A DNA stretch of 64,000 nt. It comes from Gymnothorax reevesii. Lineage: Eukaryota; Chordata; Actinopteri; Anguilliformes; Muraenidae. Under the pieces are notes generated by a model. The model worked only from the letters and a program-made list of their open reading frames with translations. It was not told the origin of the DNA and did not search any database. The translations under genes and the position numbers were made by a program. The stretch spans positions 41,002,611 to 41,066,610 of the forward strand of contig CM056582.1 in NCBI GenBank assembly GCA_029721435.1, read 5' to 3'. This document shows, piece by piece, positions 57,533 through 64,000 of this stretch. The first letter of the stretch is position 1. Each line of letters begins with the position of its first letter.

Positions 57533-59383
57533 TTAATATGCGGTGCTTCCAAGCGATACAATATTTTTGACAATGAAAATGTCACCATTCGCCATAATGG
57601 CATTGTCACCTGTGCTAATAGAGACTCGCATCCCAGTTAGTTCATATTGTTTGTACTGCCTTGCCTGTAGTGAGAATTCATTCATACTAGGTGGCAGAGG
57701 CCCTTCTCTGTGCTGATTTTTGCACCCAATTTTTGATCTGACTACTCCACCTTTCCTAAAATAGTCCTGTCTCTCAGAAATCCTCCTTACGACTTGCTGC
57801 AGAAGATTTTTTGTACCTCGTATGGTCTTTTTCAGTGCCTGTAGAAAATTCTCAAATGGGAATGCTGAGAAAGAATGAAGTGCCCCAAACTGCCTGGCAT
57901 CACTGGCTAAATGGACTAATCCATGAATGTTATACACCACATAATTCCCATAAATTGACTTGAAATTCTGAACATATATGACCAATAATTGCCCAGCAAA
58001 GTCGCAGAACTTAGAGCATAGGTGGGGACAGCATAAAATGGTGATTGCAACATGCAGAATAAGAAAGTTATGATATAACTCTTCAGGCATATGCCCCCAT
58101 AAGGCTACAGGCCCTGTGTAAAGTAGAAAATTCCTGAATTCAGTGGCCTTCCACCTGTCCATTTCTAAAAGGGATCTCCCCTTTCGCACAAACTCTCTTG
58201 GCATGTGCACCATGAAACTCAGAATGCATGCTGATATCAGCTGTATCTGTTGCATCCCTAGTCGAGTGGGAAGAGGACCCTTTGTCCAAAGTTTCATTAA
58301 TGTTTTCATCACCCCCAAGCAAACAAGATGCATGAAATCCAGTGGAAACTGAGAGACCATGCCCACCATCCCCTGAAGGACACTCACACCTCTATGGTGG
58401 TGTTCATCAGACTGCATGATGAAAGTCTCATCAGTTCTTAAAGGGGCAGCAGTATCTGGGAATGTCATTCGGTTGTGTTCCCAGAAACCCTCTTGAGTGC
58501 ATTTCTCACAACCATGGTATGAATTGTGGGCCTTTATATTTTTGACAAAGGCCCTGGCCGGGGCATCACACACAAACTTTGAAATGTGGACTTTTAACAC
58601 CCTACCCTTCACAACGAGACCCTCATTCAGCAGCCTTTCCAGTTCTACAGCAAATCCTTGCAAGTAATCATTTACATTCATGGGTTTCTTTTTTCCCAGA
58701 AACAAACTGATTACAAAGGGGGCCTTACTCTCATCCTCCTCAACAATTCCAAGTATGGGCCAGAGTTGCTCACAGCTATTCTTAAATAATGGTAGGCCAT
58801 CTATGTTAAATTGTAATGTCACACAATTTGGCAAAGATTCCATGGCTTCTAAAACAGTGCTTACACCTTTTTCAATTCCAAAACTGTACATGGTGCCACC
58901 TGCAATCTCTTCAACTGTGTACTTAGTGGGAGTACCTAAAAGAGTGCGCGCATCTTTAGGGAGGCTTGGGAAGTATTTTTTCAATATCCCCAACAAACTG
59001 TTAACATGACAAAGGGGTGTGTTGCTCATGGCAGCCCATTCCTTTAGCTCATCTCTTAGGGAAGGAGAGGCTACCTCATCATCAGACGCTTCATCACTGG
59101 ACTCACAATCTGATATCCTGCCTATGTTGGACTCTGAATCAGAATAGTCAAAATCACTGCTGTCAGCATCACCATCAAATTCACCATTATAGTAAGACTG
59201 TTTCTGAAATTGCGTTTCTGCATTGTAATTTTCGCATTGTGGATCCACCTCTATGTAACCCTCCGACAGTGTGTTTTCTGTTTTTGGTCTTGAGTAATCA
59301 ATCAAAATGTTACTCAGCTGCTCTTGAACCAGTCTTTTTGCGTGGCGTTTAATTGTTCTTTCCGAGTACAGTTTTTCCGCCAT
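57533..59383 (-). CDS. CACTA/EnSpm-like transposase, uninterrupted frame
   Basis: The 616-codon frame runs from MAEKLYSERTIKRHAKRL to a stop without interruption. Residues about 45-115 are acidic and Ser-rich. The core has LPLFKNSCEQLWPILGIVE, FVCDAPARAF (about 270), a Cys cluster YHGCEKCTQEGFW (about 290), FPLDFMHLVCLGVMKTLMKL (about 345), RKGRSLLEMDRWKATEFRNF and SAFPFENFLQALKK (about 507). The Asp in CDAPAR, the Asp in DFMH and the Glu in FEN are plausible members of the catalytic triad, by analogy with EnSpm/CMC transposases. The family acts in the nucleus to cut out and reinsert its element. The start is the first ATG, and further upstream exons cannot be excluded. An intact frame suggests recent activity or selection. 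Confidence 0.8.
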   Translation of the reverse strand: MAEKLYSERTIKRHAKRLVQEQLSNILIDYSRPKTENTLSEGYIEVDPQCENYNAETQFQKQSYYNGEFDGDADSSDFDYSDSESNIGRISDCESSDEASDDEVASPSLRDELKEWAAMSNTPLCHVNSLLGILKKYFPSLPKDARTLLGTPTKYTVEEIAGGTMYSFGIEKGVSTVLEAMESLPNCVTLQFNIDGLPLFKNSCEQLWPILGIVEEDESKAPFVISLFLGKKKPMNVNDYLQGFAVELERLLNEGLVVKGRVLKVHISKFVCDAPARAFVKNIKAHNSYHGCEKCTQEGFWEHNRMTFPDTAAPLRTDETFIMQSDEHHHRGVSVLQGMVGMVSQFPLDFMHLVCLGVMKTLMKLWTKGPLPTRLGMQQIQLISACILSFMVHMPREFVRKGRSLLEMDRWKATEFRNFLLYTGPVALWGHMPEELYHNFLILHVAITILCCPHLCSKFCDFAGQLLVIYVQNFKSIYGNYVVYNIHGLVHLASDARQFGALHSFSAFPFENFLQALKKTIRGTKNLLQQVVRRISERQDYFRKGGVVRSKIGCKNQHREGPLPPSMNEFSLQARQYKQYELTGMRVSISTGDNAIMANGDIFIVKNIVSLGSTAY

Positions 59384-59400
59384 AAGTTAGTGCGGGTAAC

Positions 59401-60428
59401 ATTTGCTTGAAAATTTCTGAAAGCCTAAAAGTTTGAATTTTTTTTTTTTAAATGACGGCACAGCTAGGCGGTGATGCCGCTTGCTAAGATTACTGCCAAG
59501 CCACAAGCTCGCCAAAGCAAGTCGACACTCGGCAGTCAACGAAAATCAAAACAATAGCCTATGAGAAATAATAAATACCGAACAGATTGTTGTCCCAAGT
59601 TTCTAATTATTATAAGTAGATTATATAATATTTATACACAAATCACTAAGAAATAATTCTCATTAAAATTCATATAATAAGCAACGCAATCTGGCTGAGT
59701 ATTACCTTAGCTGACAGCGGAGAGAACTCGTTAGCCAACGTCGTTTAACGGAATTTGTTGGCTCGCGCAAACAGCTAGTTGTGTCGTCGCGCCCTTAAAA
59801 GTTGGCACGTGGCCCCTCTGATTTTCGTCTAGATGTGAACACGTTGTGGCATTTGTAGCTACAATAAGAGATTCTGAGTACTTCATAGGATAGGCGAGAA
59901 GCACTGCAAAATCAGTATTCCGGTGAAAAAGCGAATTGATATCAGAATCGTGTTCGTAAGGGTCATAACCCATTCAGTTACAAGATTGAAATCGCTGCAT
60001 AAATCTGTGAAATGTTATCGACTATGGATATGCTAATTCGTCATCTATCAGAAATTGTAAGGTTAAATTGAAAACTCACCATAATGTTGGAGTTCCAAGT
60101 GAAGCTCCCGCGTGTTCTTCGTTGGTTTACAGGGCGGAGATGGCAGCAGACCAGTTGCAATCACCTCTGTGTTCCGCTGTTCTAAAGTATCTTGCCGAAT
60201 GTAACGGTATCCGAAATGAGGTCGACACATTTTTTTCACGGTCGCTGTGATATGACGTATTATAATTTAGTTTCTGTGCCACTTGCTGAAACAGATTAAA
60301 GTAGGCTTACGGAATCCCGAGGCAACTGATAAAAAATGTATATATATCTCAACATTGTCTTGCAATTCATCTCAGAAATGTGACACACATCCCATTCCTT
60401 TCCCTTATGTGGAAGACGTTTTGCAGGC
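59401..60428. other. Region upstream of the transposase; no terminus found
   Basis: Sequence upstream of the minus-strand transposase, where its promoter and the 5' end of the element should lie. I find no AGTG-ending terminus that matches an EnSpm-type end. An 80-codon minus-strand frame (59731-59973) shows no motif. It ends at a Tc1/mariner-like insertion. Confidence 0.35.
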
Positions 60429-60430
60429 TA

Positions 60431-61795
60431 CAGGTGTATCTGAAAAAATAAGGATATCTTGCAAAAGTTCGTTTTTTTTCTTTAGTTGTGCTCAAAAAGT
60501 GAAACCTTCATACATTTGATTATTTACACATAAAGTGAAATATTTAAAACCCTTTTTAAATTTAAAATTTTGATGATTACGGCTTAAAGTTTATGAAAAA
60601 CAAAAGTCCAGTATCTCAAAATATTAGAATGCCACATAATAATCGTTTAAAAAATGGATTGATAATGCAATCTACAGTAGTCTACATTCTAAAAAATGTC
60701 TTTGTTTATACACTCAATAATTGGTCGGGGCTCCGCTTGCATGAATGACTGCATCATGCATCGTGGCATGGAGGCGATCAGCCTGTGGCACTGCTAGGTG
60801 TTATTGAGGCCCAGGGTGCTGTGATAGCGGCCCTACGTTGCAGAATTGTTGTCTATTTCCAAAAGAAATACCCATGACAAAGAGCCCTTAAATGTGTGTG
60901 GAAATCATGTGTACATAACTGAGTTGCCAGATGACTCTACCATCTTAGTCAAGAGTTCAGAACAGATCCCTCCGCTAATCAAGAAGATAACAGTTTTTTC
61001 AAGCTTTAGGTGTCATATATGACTATCCTCTGATAGATTTGTTTTAGTTTTGACCTAAAAAGAAAGTGAAATCCCAGCTGGCTCAATCATTTTTCCCCAA
61101 TTGTGGCCCAAATGTGGCGAGCTGTTTGGTTAAGTTTTGGAAGGATGTACAGCCCCTAAATGGCCCAAGTTTGAAATGTCAGAATCTAAATGAAAGTTGG
61201 CCAAACCTCACCCAAAACTCCTCTGGGAGCAAACTTCTGAAAATTTCCCATCTTTGCTCAATCTTTGGGCCTCATAAAATGATGAAAAAATGTATCAGGG
61301 TACATCATGAGACGATGTCCCCTCCCGCTCTTGACTAAGTATTCTGGTCAACCAGACCTATGCCATCACTCAGCCAGTGGCTGGCTTTACACTGGTGCTA
61401 TTCTATCTCTTATGGTAAACCAGAATCATACCACAGGTCAGCCAAAGGCCTTGACCTTGCTTACCCCATCACAAAATTGCCACATGCATGCAAAACTACA
61501 GCCAGAATTATTGCTATCTGGGATACTTTGGAGTGTTAATAACAAACTTTGTATACAGTACAGTTGAGCTGAAGACTTCCATCAAAGCAACCTGGGCTTT
61601 CATAACACCTCACCAGTGCAACAGGCTGATCGCCACCATGCCACGACGCATGATGCAGTCATACATGCAAGATGAGCCCTGACCAAGTATTGAGTGTAAC
61701 ACTTCAATTTACATGTAATTAATCTTAAATATATGAAAGTTGCAGTAAAAAAAATAGACTTTTTCATGATATTCAATTTTTTTGAGATGCACCTG
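60431..61795. mobile_element. Decayed Tc1/mariner-type element
   Basis: Ends are CAGGTGTATCTGAAAAAAT and the reverse complement of CAGGTGCATCTCAAAAAAAT, with TA on both sides (60429-60430 and 61796-61797). Near 60740-60830 'GCATGAATGACTGCATCATG' and 'ATGGAGGCGATCAGCCTGTG' resemble antisense transposase sequence of a fish Tc1-like element. The rest of the transposase is missing and the interior differs, so it is an inactive, deleted copy. Confidence 0.7.
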
Positions 61796-61849
61796 TATTG
61801 TTTAAATGTTATCATATACCTCCAGGATCAATGGCAAAATTAAAAAATG

Positions 61850-62086
61850 GGCCTTGCTGAAGCGGGCAATACCCCTCAGCCCCGAAGGTCACTGCTGCAA
61901 GGTCAAAGGTCAAACTGGGACAAATCCTCAAAGGCACACCTACCCCCCATGGTGAGTCCACATATGCAATATGAACTTTCTAACCCAAGTGATTACAGAG
62001 AAATAGCCCGGACAAAATTGGCGGACGCCCGCCCGCCCGCCGAAGGGACGACAATACCCCTTGTGCCCATGTCGAGCTGAGGGGTA
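61850..62086. repeat. CAGCCCC/GAGGGGTA-flanked repeat
   Basis: Begins 'ATACCCCTCAGCCCCGAAGG' with 'GGTCAAAGGTCAA' and ends 'CCCATGTCGAGCTGAGGGGT'; 'GCCCGCCCGCCCGCC' lies near the end. A shorter stretch with similar ends ('CCCTCAGCCCTCAAG', 'GGGCTGAGGGGTAT') lies at 42955-43050. Possibly the same class as the GGACGG repeats. Confidence 0.45.
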
Positions 62087-62109
62087 AAAAGCCAATGTTA
62101 CAATCATCA

Positions 62110-63290
62110 TCCCAGGTTGGCAAGGTGTCCAAAAATTTGCCAGCGTTGCAAACATTATGCCAATGTCAGCCTGACGTTTGCAGTTTCCAAACATTTAAGG
62201 CAGAATCACACAGTCGGCGTAGGCCATCAGCACAGCTGAATGGTGGGAAAAAAAAAAAGAGCCAAACGTCAGAGAATTTGCACTCAAGAGTGCAAAAAAT
62301 CTTGTACTGGACGCAGCTCGCTATCATGCAGAGGAGCTCAGCAGACCCCAGTGGAGTGCAACGTTGGTTGGAAAGTTGCATTGATTGGCTATAGTGATCT
62401 GAGCAGTGCAGCTGAGCATTGCACAACATCGAGTAAACGTGGACAAAATTTCAACTGTAGATTTCTACTGGACTTAAGATTTCTCTGCCTACAACTCTTC
62501 TCATCACATCATCCTCCTAAATAAATTCTCAAAATTCTACAAGACCACTTTTTTATTTCAACTTCATCATTGTGGCTGGAAAAGGAAGAGGCAGAAGCAG
62601 GAAGGCTGGCAGCCCTAAAGCCCCAAGAAGTGGCTAGCGGTCATCAGTGGAGCTGAGTGGACCCCGGCGCGCCTCAGGAGAAACCCTAACAAAGTCCAGC
62701 TTTCATCAACATTTTGGCCGTAACACTTAAGATTTTAAGCATGCCAATCTTGCTGCAATCTTCTAGCTCTTCTCAACTTTACCCGGTGAAGTTTCAAAAC
62801 CATAACCGACCTTGACAATGTTATGCCAACGTTGGGCCAACATTGGCACGGTGGCCTAAAATTTGCAAACAATTATCAACCTTTGCAACATTATGCCAAC
62901 GTTGGGCCAACGTTGACAAAGTTTCCAAACAGTTACCGACCTTGACAATGTTATGCCAACGTTGGGCCAACATTGGCATGGTGGCCTAAAATTTGCAAAC
63001 AATTACCAACCTTGGCAACGTTATGCCAACGTTGGGCCAACATTGACAAAGTTTCCAAACAGTTACAGACCTTGACAATGTTATGTCAACGTTGGGCCAA
63101 CATTGGCATGGTGGCCTAAAATTTGCAAACAATTACCAACCTTGGCAACGTTATGCCAACGTTGGGCCAACATTGACAAAGTTTCCAAACAGTTACAGAC
63201 CTTGACAATGTTATGCCAACGTTGGGCCAACATTGTCTTGAGATTACCAACCAAAATCACGTTGGGCCAACGTTAGCTTGCTACCTGGGA
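62110..63290. mobile_element. 1.2-kb element with TCCCAGGT ends and internal satellite
   Basis: The left end TCCCAGGTTGGCAAGG and the right end (reverse complement TCCCAGGTAGCAAGC) form an imperfect inverted repeat that resembles that of the MITE at 11593-11693. The right half is the satellite at 62823-63235. No transposase frame. It directly abuts the 173-bp duplicated block at 63291. Confidence 0.5.
62823..63235. repeat. Satellite with alternating 70/60-bp units (130-bp higher-order unit)
   Basis: ATGCCAACGTTGGGCCAAC, itself nearly palindromic, starts at 62823, 62893, 62953, 63023, 63083 (one mismatch), 63153 and 63213, so the spacing alternates 70 and 60. The 70-bp type is preceded by 'GGTGGCCTAAAATTTGC', the 60-bp type by 'AAAGTTTCCAAACAGTTA'. 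Confidence 0.93.
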
Positions 63291-63463
63291 TTCTTTTTTA
63301 AAAATTGCATCAGGTACGTCCTGACAGCTGGGCAATAGTATGGGCACAAGGAATGCTGAGTGACTTACCCTCTGAAACACAGTTACAGCAAGATTATGAC
63401 ATCCAGAGCCAGGCATATAACTAGATCAACACAAATCAGTTGTTACTGTGACCAGCTGCCCCT
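63291..63463. repeat. 173-bp duplicated block, copy 2
   Basis: Near-identical to 45910-46082. Sequence beyond 'CCAGCTGCCCCT' differs from copy 1, so the BED-finger exon found there is not present here. Confidence 0.85.
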
Positions 63464-64000
63464 CACAGGGAGCCGGTGGGGTGAGGGGGCCACAGTCAAT
63501 CCCAAAGAATCACGCTTATTATGTTTACCCACCAACAGGGGAGAGCCTAAGAGGCCACCTGCAGCCTGTCTATACGGGTGCACATGAGGTTACTTCCCAC
63601 ACCATAACATAAATGCTAGAACTTCTCTGTGCAGGCAAAAGTTAACGACCACCCTTTCTTCAATTTACCTTGGAGTGAAAATGGTCATTACCTGCAAGCT
63701 TTTTATTTTTCAGGAACAAAGAATAGAGCATCAAGTAAATATGTAACACATACTTTTCATAGACATATTTTTCAGGATTCTGTATGTACACCATTTGCAA
63801 CTATCACTGCTTCTATTGTTTTTGGGAGACCAGAATTAAAAATTTTTTTGTGGGGGAGAAACCCAACTAGATAACTCAGTCGCCACAGGGACCGAGTCAT
63901 GGATCTCCCCGATCCCCAAATTTCAGAAAAAATGGCCGCCGGCAGCCACACTGGACGTCCACTATAGCCAGAAAGCGGTCTTGAGCATTGGCAAATAAAT
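63464..64000. other. No gene recognised
   Basis: Short frames (81 codons or fewer) without motif, up to the right edge of the window. Confidence 0.4.

Larger units (their letters stand above)
47357..59400 (-). mobile_element. CACTA/EnSpm-like transposon with two genes, interrupted by later insertions
   Basis: Two same-strand genes define the region: an intact transposase frame (57533-59383) and, 288 bp downstream, the first exon of a second gene whose other candidate exons follow at 50.9, 49.3 and 47.5 kb. The second gene has a DUF4806-like C-terminus. SINEs, tandem repeats, an EnSpm-type palindrome and an LTR-like block lie between the exons and probably inserted later. I could not identify the true outer terminal repeats, so the limits given are only those of the coding parts. 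The assignment rests on the transposase. Confidence 0.6.

Noticed and set aside
59902..59915. CACTGCAAAATCAG as the missing terminus of the EnSpm-like element
   Set aside because: It points the wrong way for the right-hand end and shares only the first ten bases with the termini at 50017 and 55314.

Overview
The window looks like intergenic DNA from a ray-finned (teleost) fish. The evidence is the mixture of repeats: an L2-type LINE with a (TTGAA)n tail, a BEL/Pao LTR retrotransposon, Tc1/mariner-type ends, hAT elements with 8-bp target duplications, a CACTA/EnSpm-like transposase gene, and several short tRNA-derived SINEs. I recognise no ordinary host gene. Nearly every long reading frame belongs to a transposable element or to low-complexity repeat. 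No bacterial features are present.

Layout. 0.25-3.7 kb: L2 LINE with an 800-codon reverse-transcriptase frame and its 3' tail. A second, 5'-truncated L2 tail lies at 9.0-9.6 kb. 6.4-11.2 kb: a tandem pair of elements, 4.4 kb and 0.4 kb, with the same ends; the larger one also carries 418-bp tandem repeats. 13.7-18.5 kb: a decayed L1/Tx1-type LINE split by a 2.1-kb transposon that itself carries a MITE and an LTR-like block. 19.4-20.9 kb: a hAT element with a perfect target duplication. 23.8-25.0 kb: a 42-bp minisatellite. 25.3-28.9 kb: a TA-flanked transposon with a 2.3-kb hAT element inside it. 31.3-33.4 kb: another nested pair; its inner element shares its interior, but not its ends, with the hAT at 19.4 kb. 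35.2-42.3 kb: a nearly complete BEL/Pao element on the minus strand, with one frameshift, one in-frame stop and a truncated 5' LTR. 42.5-43.7 kb: a non-autonomous transposon with a smaller one inside it.

The most interesting region is 47.3-59.4 kb on the minus strand. An uninterrupted 616-codon transposase frame of the CACTA/EnSpm type (57533-59383) is followed on the same strand by pieces of a second gene. Its four candidate exons (57.2, 50.9, 49.3 and 47.5 kb) carry an FWPP-type N-terminal module, a Ser/Pro-rich linker, a GLPLRTMADVQALEKRL segment and a DUF4806-like C-terminal domain. I read this as a two-gene transposon whose companion gene has been stretched by later insertions. 60.4-63.5 kb holds a decayed Tc1/mariner element and a transposon containing a higher-order 60/70-bp satellite.

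The calls rest on reading motifs by eye. Family names are superfamily level, and I ran no database search.
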